Shown one piece after another: positions 52,605-61,589 of a DNA stretch of 64,000 nucleotides. The notes under the pieces are model-generated. The model worked only from the letters and a program-made list of their open reading frames with translations, was not told the origin of the DNA and did not search any database. Origin of the DNA: Bacillus sp. FJAT-27264 (GTDB taxonomy: Bacteria; Bacillota; Bacilli; Paenibacillales; Paenibacillaceae); NCBI RefSeq assembly GCF_001682855.1, contig NZ_MAQW01000012.1, positions 744,001 to 808,000 on the forward strand, given 5' to 3'. How positions within the stretch are numbered: the first letter of the stretch is position 1; each line of letters starts with the position of its first letter. Made by a program: the position numbers and the translations under genes.

Positions 52605-54125
52605 ATGCCTTACATTGATCGAAATGGTATGGACATTTATTATGAATATCTTAAGTCTAGCTCTCTTAACCAACAAACAGACACTATCCTGATTATCCAC
52701 GGAGCGGGTATGAGTTTACGTTCCTGGGATTTGATTGTTCCTTATTTGCAGCAACACTATCATATTCTTCGTTATGATTTGCGTGGACATGGGTTAAGCG
52801 ATAAAGGGCCAGACAAATTAGTTTGGAGACTGCTATTTGAGGACACACTTTTTCTCGTAGAACAGCTCAATATTTCTTCTTTTTTCGCCGTTGGTCATGG
52901 AGCAGGAAGCATATGTGCCGTACTGCTCGGAATTTTCAAACCGGAAATGGTTTTAGGTTGCAGCCTGCACTCTATTCCATTATTTTTTCCAAAAAGCACA
53001 GCAACTAAATTCACAGAGCATCGTAAATCCTTGGTTCAAAATGAGTCCATTCAAGGTCTAGCTGATCATCTCATTCCAAACATTTCTCTCTATGCTTCCA
53101 ATAGTCCTGAGATACAAAAATTGTATGAGGAATTCTATAAGGTTTCACTTGAAACCTATTTTGAGCTTTGGGAAGCTTTTGTAGACATTCATGATGAAAT
53201 TTTTGCCCAGCTTAAAGGAAATACCAAGCCTGTAGTCATCGTTTCCGGTGATCTTGACCCCATTTATCCGACCTATTTATCCGGTTTACAGACCGCTTAT
53301 ATTCCGAATTCGCAATGCATGACGATTCTCAATTCATCGAATATGACGTTTTATGACCAGCCTGAAGAAACCTACAAGCAGATCCATCACTTTTTTCAGA
53401 ATGGCAATGCATCACCCAAAAGTGAAGATGCGTTTCTTCAAGCACTCCATAGTGAACTATTTGAAAGGTTGGATGAACAAAACCAAGTTATATCTGAGAA
53501 CATATTAAGAGTCGATTTATTGAATCATTTCCAAGTATTCGTTAATGGAGAGCAAATTGTTGAAGGCTGGAATCAGCGTTACGCTAAGCAAATTCTCATC
53601 TATTTAGTCATGAACCCTTCTGTAACAAGAGAACAACTATGTGATGATCTATGGGGTGAGGTCGCAGCAGGAAAAGCACGACATAATTTACGGATGTATT
53701 TAACGCATCTCCGAAAGCTCATCAAGAATGATGAATATAATTTTCTGAGGTTGGACAAGGAACATATCTACTTAAGTGGGGATATTGAATGTGACTTAAC
53801 CACATTTAGCAAGCTGCTAGATGAAGCTTGGATTGAACAGGATTCCATACATAAACAGCAACTTTGTACGCAATTGTTTGAGCAGCTTCATAAGAACTCA
53901 TTTAGAACATTGTCCGATGATTGGATATTAAGAGAACGTGATAAATGGGAAGAAAAACTTTGTGCGCTTAGTCAGTTCATGTCTGAGGTCTGCTTGCAGT
54001 CAGAGCAATTAAGCAAGGCCATTGAATATATGAAATGGGCAGTTCATTTTCAACCGGATAATGAAGAGATGTTGAAGCAAATTGGGGATTTGTATTTGAG
54101 GTATAGTCGATTGGAGCATTTGTAA
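52605..54125 (+). CDS. Alpha/beta-hydrolase-like domain fused to a SARP/OmpR-type DNA-binding and BTA-like domain
   Basis: 506 aa. Residues 1-265 are an alpha/beta-hydrolase fold: LIIHGAGMSLRSWD (oxyanion), YDLRGHGLSDKG, the nucleophile elbow AVGHGAGS, acid Asp in SGDLDPIYP. The elbow has Gly instead of Ser, and the usual GxGH region near residue 245 reads NSSNMTFYDQPEE, without His, so the triad is lost. Residues about 300-395 look like a winged-helix DNA-binding domain of OmpR/SARP type (DLLNHFQVFVNGEQIVEGW; REQLCDDLWGEVAAGKARHN). The last 100 residues resemble a bacterial transcriptional activation/TPR domain. Probably a ligand-sensing transcription factor built on a dead hydrolase. Confidence 0.72.
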   Translation: MPYIDRNGMDIYYEYLKSSSLNQQTDTILIIHGAGMSLRSWDLIVPYLQQHYHILRYDLRGHGLSDKGPDKLVWRLLFEDTLFLVEQLNISSFFAVGHGAGSICAVLLGIFKPEMVLGCSLHSIPLFFPKSTATKFTEHRKSLVQNESIQGLADHLIPNISLYASNSPEIQKLYEEFYKVSLETYFELWEAFVDIHDEIFAQLKGNTKPVVIVSGDLDPIYPTYLSGLQTAYIPNSQCMTILNSSNMTFYDQPEETYKQIHHFFQNGNASPKSEDAFLQALHSELFERLDEQNQVISENILRVDLLNHFQVFVNGEQIVEGWNQRYAKQILIYLVMNPSVTREQLCDDLWGEVAAGKARHNLRMYLTHLRKLIKNDEYNFLRLDKEHIYLSGDIECDLTTFSKLLDEAWIEQDSIHKQQLCTQLFEQLHKNSFRTLSDDWILRERDKWEEKLCALSQFMSEVCLQSEQLSKAIEYMKWAVHFQPDNEEMLKQIGDLYLRYSRLEHL

Positions 54126-54172
54126 CAAATGAAGTAATTAAAGCAACAAAATATCAATAGAAGGATAGTAAA

Positions 54173-54198
54173 ACTCCCACTCCATTAGCTGTGGGAGT
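54173..54198 (-). terminator. Hairpin between convergent genes
   Basis: ACTCCCAC (54173-54180) pairs with GTGGGAGT (54191-54198); TTTTA follows on the minus strand. Confidence 0.65.
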
Positions 54199-54235
54199 AA
54201 ATTATGTAAAAGATACAATTCACTTTTCTTAAATC

Positions 54236-54275
54236 GAGGGCTTCAGCCCTGCAGCGTGAATTAGGTGTTAAGGGA
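54236..54275. repeat. Isolated right half of a cassette-like element
   Basis: GCGTGAATTAGGTGTTA (54254-54270) matches the right end of E3 (GCGTGAATATGGTGTTA) at 15 of 17 positions. It lies just past the 3' end of the gene at 54295, where a cassette's own site would be. An adjoining AGGGCT-TC-AGCCCT hairpin precedes it. Confidence 0.55.
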
Positions 54276-54294
54276 TGTTCATGCCAAAGAAATA

Positions 54295-55134
54295 TCAGTC
54301 AAATCTTTTAGTTTCTTCGTTGTATTTCGCTGCCTTCTTCATTACATCTACAGCTTTATTTGTATATTCTTTCGATTTAATGTACATTCCCTCTAAATTT
54401 GAGTACTTTTCGTTAAGTAAAGCAAATAAATCATCGGTTAGTAATCCACAAGTCCAATAAATTGTAGTCTTTAAGGAAGTATAGTATTGTACTAAATCAT
54501 TAGGATGGGATAACTTTGTCCCTGGTGAGAAAACTCCTAAGTGAAATAGAGAACCATACAATGTGCCGTGCAATGCTTCCGAAGCATCCTCATAAATGTT
54601 TAGCTTACACATCATCATGATACTGGAATTTATATTTGTTCTTTCGCTAATAATTTCAATTCGTTTATCTAAAGGAACTGGTGTCCAGTGTGTTATTTCT
54701 TTACCAGATTTACTTGTAAATCGATTTAATGCTTCATCTAAATTCGGAAGAGTTACACTATCCTTGCCTGTGTAGGCGAATTTAACCTTGCCCCTAGTTG
54801 TTTCAATTGAACGATCCAGCCTTCTGTATGCCTTCTGGATTGTATGTAATTGAAATGAATTAAATTCATCTTCATCGCAAACCTGTAAATACATAAAATT
54901 AATCATTCTTTCAACATAAGATCTGGCTATCATGTACATATCATTTATTAAATTGCATTCACCTAATAGAGACATAGATTTAGAGTTATCAATTATTGAA
55001 ACTAACAAAGGATAGTATTGTTTAATTCGTTTTTCTTCTACATTGTTCAAATTTCCTAAAAGCGCTACTTCTCCAGCAAAGAATTTATTCATATTCGTTA
55101 ATAATTCTTCTGTAAAAAATGGACTGTCTTCCAT
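54295..55134 (-). CDS. DUF5677-like helical protein
   Basis: 279 aa from ATG 55134 (GTAGGAA upstream). The frame runs on to 55200, but that part belongs to the inverted-repeat element E4. All-helical; LLVSIIDNSKSMSLLGECNLI, YVERMINFMYLQVC and EDASEALHGTLYGSLF resemble DUF5677/HEPN-like families, though the usual R-x4-6-H is not clear. Cassette-like cluster 2, 3' gene. Confidence 0.6.
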   Translation of the reverse strand: MEDSPFFTEELLTNMNKFFAGEVALLGNLNNVEEKRIKQYYPLLVSIIDNSKSMSLLGECNLINDMYMIARSYVERMINFMYLQVCDEDEFNSFQLHTIQKAYRRLDRSIETTRGKVKFAYTGKDSVTLPNLDEALNRFTSKSGKEITHWTPVPLDKRIEIISERTNINSSIMMMCKLNIYEDASEALHGTLYGSLFHLGVFSPGTKLSHPNDLVQYYTSLKTTIYWTCGLLTDDLFALLNEKYSNLEGMYIKSKEYTNKAVDVMKKAAKYNEETKRFD

Positions 55135-55174
55135 TGTAGTTCCTACTTTCAAATTTGATTTGCATGAATTTCCT

Positions 55175-55330
55175 ATAGCGTTGGCATTCCTGATGTTCAA
55201 ACAAATTAGGCATCAAAGTTGCCGGGTCGTTAGACTTAGCCGATTGAATGTATCGCCTGAATTTGCTTCTCTGATATCCCCCATGGTGACCAAGGAGCAA
55301 ATGCGACGATGCAGGAATGTAATGTTAGCC
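55175..55330. repeat. Cassette-like recombination element E4
   Basis: Left end TAGCGTTGGCATTCCTG and right end CAGGAATGTAATGTTAGCC are imperfect inverted copies (CATTCCTG/CAGGAATG). Its centre contains GGGTCGTTAGACTTAGCC, related to E1 and E3. It separates the genes at 54295 and 55354. Confidence 0.65.
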
Positions 55331-55353
55331 GAGGTTTGTTCTTTCAGATAATG

Positions 55354-55890
55354 TTACTTGAATATTTTGAAAATCTGTAAAATCTGCATTATTGTTAAAA
55401 TAAATCCTGCTAATTGAGCAATGACCACAGGCAACTTAATAAAAAATTTACCTTTCGATTTCTCTGGAGAAGAAAAAGAAGAAAATAAGTTATCGAAAAT
55501 ATTTATTATTCCTAGAATAATTCCATAACAGCCCAATAACATTAACGGCAAAATAATTAAGTTAATCCACCACAAATTAAAGTAATAATAGAATATTGTC
55601 CAAATAGTACCCAAAACCAGTCCTATTCCTAAATTATCCAATCCTAATCCTTTGGGGTTAGAACTTAATTTATTGAGTTCAATTCCCAATCCTCCAACAC
55701 CAATTATTGCGAATAGAATACTCACAAAATATGTAATGGCATTATTGAATAAGTATACGGGTAATAAAAACAACAAAAATGATGACACTAAAAATGAAAG
55801 AGCGATAGCAATTCCGTGCTGAATATTTTCTTTTTCTGTTTTAATAGTTTTTTTTGTTTCTTTATTTTGCTTTACTGCAGTAGTACTCAT
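55354..55890 (-). CDS. Hypothetical multi-pass membrane protein
   Basis: 178 aa from ATG 55890 (GGAG seven bases upstream). A charged N-terminus (Lys/Glu-rich), then five TM segments including IAIALSFLVSSFLLFLLPVY, YFVSILFAIIGVGGLG and WWINLIILPLMLLGCYGII. No family recognised. First gene behind cassette-head repeat B. Confidence 0.65.
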   Translation of the reverse strand: MSTTAVKQNKETKKTIKTEKENIQHGIAIALSFLVSSFLLFLLPVYLFNNAITYFVSILFAIIGVGGLGIELNKLSSNPKGLGLDNLGIGLVLGTIWTIFYYYFNLWWINLIILPLMLLGCYGIILGIINIFDNLFSSFSSPEKSKGKFFIKLPVVIAQLAGFILTIMQILQIFKIFK

Positions 55891-55939
55891 GATCATTCTC
55901 CGTTCTTATTTAATCTTTATATACATCTTAGATTAAGAA

Positions 55940-56210
55940 TTTCGCCTAACGTTATATTCACGAAGTTCGTCAATCTACAGAATACAATTAATTAAACGAA
56001 CTACCGAGACTCAAATTGTACCTATAGACTATGCTCTTATTATACAATGAAATGGAAAAATATTACGAACACTAATCCTATACTTACAACAAAAAAACTC
56101 CCGCCAAAATATCAGCAGAAGCTTCTTAACAATTGATTCACGCTAACATCCCATCAATGACAGGTACATGTGAGTCACCACTAGTTACTACCTAAATAGA
56201 GCATTTAGAT
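55940..56210 (-). repeat. Cassette-head repeat copy B
   Basis: In minus orientation: tail encoding SHVPVIDGMLA then stop, terminator (GCTTCTGC ... GGCGGGAG then T7), promoter TATAAT (56044-56039) and the core GCCTAACGTTATATTCACGA next to the membrane-protein gene. Homologous to copies A and C. Confidence 0.7.
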
Positions 56211-56487
56211 TTTTCAAAAGCTTTTACAAACTAAGCGAAACTTGATACAGTTTTAAGCCGAGTTGGAAAGATCACACATCACAGCCTCCTACTCATTGAT
56301 AACCCATCCTAGGCTTTCAAATCTATTTCTTACCTCCCTGCACAACATTCATAAATTAGTTAAAATAACACCTAGCGTAATTCCATTAATTAAAGGGTAA
56401 TATCAAACAGCCCCACCCATTCCTTTCATTCCCCTACAAAAATCCTTATACTTGCTTGAAAAAGCCTTTCAAGGGAGAATGAACAGT

Positions 56488-57387
56488 ATGGACATAAAAA
56501 AATTGCAATACTTTATCGCAGTAGCAGAGGAACTGCATTTTAACCGTGCAGCAGAGAAGCTTAATATGACACAGCCTCCTCTAAGCCAGCAAATTCAAGC
56601 TCTGGAGAATGAGATTGGTGTGAAATTATTAGAACGGAACAAGAGGCAAGTTCGGATCACGCCAGCGGGGGCAGTTTTTCTAGAGGAAGCCAAACTAATC
56701 CTGTCTCAACTAGAGCGCTCTATTAAAAACACGCAACTAGCCGATCAAGGAATTATTGGACATTTGAATATCGGGTTTATTGATTCTGCAGCAGGTGGAG
56801 TATTGGTTGATATGTTGAAGGTGTTTCGGGAGCGTTTTCCGCAAATCCAACTCACATTACATGAGATGACGTCTGCTCAGCAGTGGCAGGCTTTACATGA
56901 AGGAACGATTCACATTGGATTTGTACGTTATACAGAGTCCAGCAAACATATCAACCATCGTCCCCTAGTAAATGAATCCCTTGTTGCCGTTTTGCCTGAG
57001 CAGCATCACCTCGCTCATTTACCGGCGTTGTCCATTCGTGCTTTAACTTCAGAGCCGTTCATATCGTTCCCACGTCATTTAGGAGCTCCTTTTCATGACC
57101 TCATTATGAGCTTTTGCGCCCAGCACGACGTGTATCCGAATATTGTACAGGAAGCCATTCAGATGTACACCATTGTAAACTTGGTAGCTGCTAATCTTGG
57201 CGTTTCCATTGTGCCCTCTTCAGTTGCTATTTTTCAGCGGAAAGGTGTCGTATTTCGTTCCTTTGAAGAAAGCACACCATCGATTCCCCTTTATGCAGCT
57301 TGGAGAACCGATTCCGATCGTGCCTCCTTATCTGCGTTACTTGAGATCATAGAACATATGAGTTCAGAAGTTATTAATCCTGAATAA
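56488..57387 (+). CDS. LysR-family transcriptional regulator
   Basis: 299 aa from ATG 56488 behind AAGGGAG; 12 extra in-frame codons upstream have no RBS. HTH: FIAVAEELHFNRAAEKLNMT, QPPLSQQIQALENEIG. Effector domain with LNIGFIDSAAGGVLVDML and AANLGVSIVPSSV, like the BenM/CatM/CynR-type group. Its last 14 bases overlap the 3' end of the convergent aldo/keto reductase remnant. Confidence 0.87.
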   Translation: MDIKKLQYFIAVAEELHFNRAAEKLNMTQPPLSQQIQALENEIGVKLLERNKRQVRITPAGAVFLEEAKLILSQLERSIKNTQLADQGIIGHLNIGFIDSAAGGVLVDMLKVFRERFPQIQLTLHEMTSAQQWQALHEGTIHIGFVRYTESSKHINHRPLVNESLVAVLPEQHHLAHLPALSIRALTSEPFISFPRHLGAPFHDLIMSFCAQHDVYPNIVQEAIQMYTIVNLVAANLGVSIVPSSVAIFQRKGVVFRSFEESTPSIPLYAAWRTDSDRASLSALLEIIEHMSSEVINPE

Positions 57388-58069
57388 TATAATATTCAGC
57401 CCGTTTTTTCAGGATCACGTTCAACGAGATCGCCGCAAGCACTTCTGTCCGCATCCACTGACTGGGCAATCTGTTCATAAATGATGAGCCTGCAACTGTC
57501 GAAGCACGTGAGCCCTCTGGCAGCGGTTGCCCAGGCATATATTTTCCTGAAAGAATCCCTTGAGCAAGTGGTGACCAGACAACCTGTCCAATACCCTCCC
57601 GCTCACAAGCTTGAACTATCTCCGTCTCCATAACACGCCATAACATCGAATATTGAGGTTGACTAGTCGCCAATGGCACCTTCAATTCCCTCGCCAAAAC
57701 AGCACCTTCTGCTATCTGATCCGCCGTCCATTCACTTATCCCGACATAGAGAACCTTACCTTGACGAACCAGATCTGAAAAAGCCAAAAAGGTCTCTTCA
57801 AGTGATACTGTTGCATCAAAGCGATGCGCATAATAGATATCAATGTAATCGGTCTGCAATCTGTTCAGTGCAGCGTGCACACAAGCATGAGCTGTATCAT
57901 TATCCACTTGAGCACCATGTGTAATCCAATTGCCATAGGCAATCTCACCTGGGGTATCTGCCCCAATTGCTTTAATTCCTGCCTCACTAAAATATTTGGA
58001 TACTTCATTGGTTAGACCAGGTTCATTTTTGCCCCACCATTCTCTTTCATGACCGCTACTATCCGGCAT
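57374..58069 (-). pseudogene. Aldo/keto reductase, internally and C-terminally deleted
   Basis: Central barrel segments are clear: RLQTDYIDIYYAHRFD, YVGISEWTADQI and SQPQYSMLWR. But GNWITHGAQVDNDTAHACVH (strand 1 region) runs directly into RLQTDYIDIY, so about 60 residues with the catalytic Asp and Tyr are missing. The start is preceded by unrelated sequence, and the end is lost after SRASTVAGSSF. Open reading frame kept, but enzyme not functional. Confidence 0.7.
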
Positions 58070-58316
58070 ATAAAAGGTGCTGTTGTCTGATTATTTACAG
58101 CAGCACTATTAGTTAACGGTGGCATATCAAGGAACGGTTAAGATAATAACATTTCGGGATGAGAACACAAGAAATGCCCACGAGAAAATATTGGTTTCTA
58201 TTCACTTGTCTCATTGTAATTCATCCTAAGAGGACAACCGCCGTGCCATGTATTTAAAGATAAACATAAGATAGATCAACGACAAAGTATTGGGTTTGGA
58301 AAGGGGCTCTTTCATA

Positions 58317-59441
58317 ATGGGTAGAATCCAACTATTTAAACCGGTATACCGGGTGGAAGAGTGTTTGGACGGGATACGGGAGTGCCTCCAAAAAGGTTGG
58401 ACGGGATTGGGATACAAAACGGTCGAGTTTGAAGAGCAGTGGAAAAAGTATACAGGATTACCGCAAGCTCACTATGTAAATTCGGCGACCTCCGGACTTC
58501 ACTTGGCTATCAAAGTATTGAAAGAGAATTATGGTTGGAAAGACGGAGATGAAATCATTTCGACACCATTGACCTTTATTTCGACCAACCAAAGCATATT
58601 GTATGAACATCTAAATGTCATTTTTGCAGATGTGGATCAGTATTTATGCCTAGATCCCGATGATGTGGAAAAGAAGATCACAGCCCGAACCCGGGCAGTT
58701 ATGTTTGTTGGTTTGGGCGGGAACACTGGCCAATATAAAAGGATTGTGGAACTTTGTGCTAAATATAGGTTGAGCTTAATTCTTGATGCCGCCCATATGG
58801 CGGGCACTCTGCTTGACGGAGTCGTTCCTGGAAAAGAAGCGGATGCCGTAGTCTACTCCTTTCAAGCGGTAAAGAACCTGCCAACCGCAGATTCCGGCAT
58901 GATTTGTTTGCGTGAGCCTGAACATGATCTCTTATGCAGAAAGCTTTCATGGATGGGAATCGATAAAGATACTTACAGCAGATCTCAGGGGAACTATAAA
59001 TGGATGTACGAAATCGGAGATGTGGGGTACAAGTATCACGGGAACTCGATTATGGCTGCAATAGGTTTGGTTCAACTCAAATATCTGGATGAAGACAATG
59101 CTTATAGAAGAAAAGTTTCCGACTGGTACGATGCCTGTTTTGAGCAAGCCAAGGACAAGGTGAAACCCATTCCGGTGGCAGACGGCTGCCTTTCCTCAAG
59201 ACACTTGTATGTTATTGAAGTGAATCATAGAGATGAACTGTTTGAACAATTGAATCATGAGGGAATCTATCCGGGCGTTCATTACCGCGACAATAGGGAA
59301 TACAATATCTTTGCTTCGTCGGCCAACACTTGTCCAAATGCAGGAAGATTAAGTCATACCATTATCTCTTTACCTTTGCATTTGGAAATGACCCAAAAAG
59401 ATGTAGAAACCATCGCTTCCATCATTTTGAACCATTCGTAA
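58317..59441 (+). CDS. DegT/DnrJ/EryC1/StrS-family sugar aminotransferase
   Basis: 374 aa from ATG 58317; an upstream in-frame TTG lacks an RBS. PLP fold type I: HYVNSATSGLHLAIKVL, ISTPLTFISTNQSILYE, ILDAAHMAGTLLDG, and the PLP lysine in VYSFQAVKNLPTADSG. Late YPGVHYRDNREY is typical for nucleotide-sugar aminotransferases (UDP- or dTDP-keto-sugars). No other sugar-biosynthesis genes nearby, so the product sugar cannot be named. Single gene with its own terminator, perhaps horizontally acquired. Confidence 0.87.
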   Translation: MGRIQLFKPVYRVEECLDGIRECLQKGWTGLGYKTVEFEEQWKKYTGLPQAHYVNSATSGLHLAIKVLKENYGWKDGDEIISTPLTFISTNQSILYEHLNVIFADVDQYLCLDPDDVEKKITARTRAVMFVGLGGNTGQYKRIVELCAKYRLSLILDAAHMAGTLLDGVVPGKEADAVVYSFQAVKNLPTADSGMICLREPEHDLLCRKLSWMGIDKDTYSRSQGNYKWMYEIGDVGYKYHGNSIMAAIGLVQLKYLDEDNAYRRKVSDWYDACFEQAKDKVKPIPVADGCLSSRHLYVIEVNHRDELFEQLNHEGIYPGVHYRDNREYNIFASSANTCPNAGRLSHTIISLPLHLEMTQKDVETIASIILNHS

Positions 59442-59518
59442 TCCATCCCATATGCCTTTCCCGGGAAGACAACCATCATGATGATACATTTTACGGGACT
59501 AACGGAAACTATACTAGA

Positions 59519-59550
59519 AACGGCTGTCAGTGGGCAGCCGTTATTATTTT
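59519..59550 (+). terminator. Intrinsic terminator of the DegT gene
   Basis: AACGGCTG (59519-59526) pairs with CAGCCGTT (59535-59542), then ATTATTTT. Confidence 0.87.
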
Positions 59551-59868
59551 AGCACATGTGAACAATCCCAGCAGGAATGGACTCTGAGCATTGCGGACTA
59601 TCACTCAGCGGAAATACCGATTTTCGTAAGTCCATCGACAGGCTTACCGCCCTAGTTCAGGTGGTTAAGCACCCATTTTATTGACACAGTTCTTTTCTTT
59701 ATCCTGTCCGGATTTTTGACCTCGTTCTTTTCCCAACTTTTCTTATCCCCCATTTCTTTGGCCGAGCTGGTACGGCAACTCTGCGAGCATGTTTCCCGCG
59801 TGCACGAATGCAGTATTCGCGCTGCGATAACGGACGATATAGCCTTGGTTGACGAATGGAGAATGGAG
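59551..59868. other. No gene recognised
   Basis: Short open frames on both strands have no RBS or family. The stretch probably belongs to the debris surrounding the GH2 fragment. Confidence 0.4.
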
Positions 59869-60191
59869 AATGAAAGACCTTACGGAGACGAGTTGGCTTG
59901 AAGCTTCTGTACCCGGTTCCGTTATCAATGACCATTTGAATGCGAAAGCAATTGAAGAAACCGTTCTACAGGGATAACGAGGACAGCTATTTCCCGCTCG
60001 CATTGAACGATTACGAATATGTGCGCACCTTCACGGTCGATCCTGACTTACTTGGCAACGATAGGCTGGAGATGTGTTGCGAAGGGTTGGACACGCTGGC
60101 CGTGGAAATCAACGGTCAATTTCTCGGCAAATCAAATAACATGCATCGGACTTATGTGTCCTTAAAACGGTTATTGTCTCTCATTTCGTAA
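59869..60191 (+). pseudogene. GH2 (beta-mannosidase-like) N-terminal fragment, frameshifted
   Basis: LTETSWLEASVPGSVINDHL in one frame continues, after an extra A near 59960, as PFYRDNEDSYFPLALNDYEY and VRTFTVDPDLLGNDRLEM, then DTLAVEINGQFLGKSNNMHR. This is the N-terminal jelly-roll of GH2 beta-mannosidases. The catalytic barrel is absent. A dead fragment. Confidence 0.75.
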
Positions 60192-60239
60192 TGTACATAA
60201 CGGAACTTTCATTTTTCTTATCCGATTCTTACGAAAATC

Positions 60240-60530
60240 TTAAAAGGCAGATTCGTATAATGATGAGATGATAGTTGCGGCCTGAGATGAATATCCTGTA
60301 GCTGACAATATTGAAGCAGTTCTTAAATCATTTAGAACTTTTGCTTGTAAAGTCGTTACAACTTTAATTGAACTTGTTGCACTATTTAAATCTATGTCTG
60401 GAAATGCCTCAATAGATTTTGCGATAACATTACAGCAATTTCTACCACTATTTATGTAGAATTCCAATTCATCTTTTAGTTGCTCTGCAACCATCTTTTC
60501 GCCTTCTTCAATTGATGGTAGGTTATTCAT
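60240..60530 (-). CDS. DUF5677-like N-terminal fragment
   Basis: 96 aa from ATG 60530 (GAGAGG about 10 bases upstream; an ATG at 60539 is too close). Helical; LRTASILSATGYSSQAATIISSLYES corresponds to the repeated helices near the N-terminus of DUF5677 proteins. The frame stops abruptly at 60240, next to the GH2 fragment. The gene is probably truncated by the junction there. Cassette-like cluster 3, 3' gene. Confidence 0.5.
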   Translation of the reverse strand: MNNLPSIEEGEKMVAEQLKDELEFYINSGRNCCNVIAKSIEAFPDIDLNSATSSIKVVTTLQAKVLNDLRTASILSATGYSSQAATIISSLYESAF

Positions 60531-60555
60531 TTTATTCATTCCTCTCAATTAGTTT

Positions 60556-60720
60556 CAGATAACGTCTTTGTATTCACGAACCCCCACTGGCTTAGGGGCG
60601 CCAGCCCGGGTCCAACGGACTTAGCCAGTGCAGGGTTGTCCGGCTGCTACCCCGCTTCCTCGAAATCCCTCTGCCGGACCGAGGGCCGGATGGCGCGATG
60701 CGTGAATATGGTGTTATATG
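60556..60720. repeat. Cassette-like recombination element E3 (best preserved)
   Basis: Left end CAGATAACGTCTTTGTATTC ACGAA and right end GCGTGAATATGGTGTTATATG are inverted copies (ATAAC-N8-TATTCACG against CGTGAATA-N5-GTTAT). Inside are CCACTGGCTTAGGGGC and GACTTAGCCAGTG arms and GC-rich stems, giving a long foldable element with no ORF. More GC-rich than flanking genes. Confidence 0.7.
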
Positions 60721-60836
60721 ATGGATCGGCCATCTTCGAAATAACTATCAAATTTCCTCTTGCAATTCATTTTCCAACTTATCTAGATCCATAATTTTAT
60801 TAGTTCTAACTAACGAACGCATGATTGAGAACAAAA

Positions 60837-61115
60837 CTAATACCCTATTATTACTGCCACCAAAGAGATCACCCACAGTAATGGAATTGCGCTAATAAGA
60901 AAAATATTTAGTGATTTCACCTTTTCCTTTAATATCCAAGACAAAATTGAACATGTTATAACAGCAACAGGATACAAAGAAACTACAATCATTATCGATA
61001 TACCCCATAATGAGATTCCATTATCAAATACCATAAAGGATAATCCCCAAATAAAAAACCAAGGAAGTAGAGTCAATAAATAAAAGCCTTGAATGATAAT
61101 TAAGTATACTTTCAT
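60837..61115 (-). CDS. Small three-TM membrane protein
   Basis: 92 aa: hydrophobic segments GFYLLTLLPWFFIWGLSFMV, WGISIMIVVSLYPVAVITCS and IFLISAIPLLWVISLVAVII. No family recognised. It is directly behind cassette-head repeat C. A 24-codon frame (60748-60822) follows its stop without RBS and is not called. Confidence 0.65.
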   Translation of the reverse strand: MKVYLIIIQGFYLLTLLPWFFIWGLSFMVFDNGISLWGISIMIVVSLYPVAVITCSILSWILKEKVKSLNIFLISAIPLLWVISLVAVIIGY

Positions 61116-61171
61116 CGATTAATTCCTTTGTTATTATTTATTTTCTAGTCAAGCTTTTAAATTGCCGATCT

Positions 61172-61430
61172 TTCATATAACGTAATATTCACGAAGTTCA
61201 TAAATATAAGAAATACAATTGATTAAACGAACTCATCGTGTCTAAATAGCCTTTTTGAAACATGTTTTTATTATACTATTGAATGGAAGAATATGACGAT
61301 CACTAATCCTATACTTTCAAAAAAAAGCCTCCGCCAATTCCTTCAGCAGAAGCTTCTAAAAATTGATTCACGCGAACATCTCATCAATGACAGATTCGTG
61401 TTCAACAACTAGCTATACCCTATCGATAAG
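61172..61430 (-). repeat. Cassette-head repeat copy C
   Basis: Minus orientation: tail encoding SVIDEMFA then stop, terminator (AAGCTTCTGC ... GGCGGAGGCT then T8), promoter TATAAT (61275-61270), and core CATATAACGTAATATTCACG next to the small membrane gene. GAAACATGTTTTTATTATAC and other tracts are identical to copy A. Confidence 0.7.
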
Positions 61431-61544
61431 AAGTGGACTTGTTGTCGATAGGACGATGTTTCCTTGACTAATTTATCGGGTAATTTTTGAATTCCATGGA
61501 ATTAGACGTTAGTGAATATTTCCATCCGATTGCACCAGAGCATA

Positions 61545-61589
61545 TAAAAAAGCTGCCAATCATCATCGAAACACGGTGATTGGTAGCTT
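61545..61589 (-). terminator. Intrinsic terminator
   Basis: Minus strand AAGCTACCAATCA pairs with TGATTGGCAGCTT (one mismatch), followed by six Ts. Confidence 0.8.

Noticed and set aside
55135-55200. N-terminal 22 residues of the DUF5677-like ORF
   Set aside because: They overlap element E4; a start with RBS exists at 55134.
57374-58069. Intact aldo/keto reductase
   Set aside because: Catalytic Asp/Tyr region and both ends are missing, so listed as pseudogene.
59699-60003. Overlapping short ORFs on both strands around 59.7-60.0 kb
   Set aside because: They are shadows of, or debris next to, the frameshifted GH2 fragment.
60748-60822. 24-codon minus-strand ORF after the three-TM gene
   Set aside because: No RBS and too short to support without homologues.
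32950-61115. Calling the arrays a classical integron
   Set aside because: No IntI-type integrase with the family's extra helix is visible and the core sites do not match GTTRRRY; only the architecture is similar.
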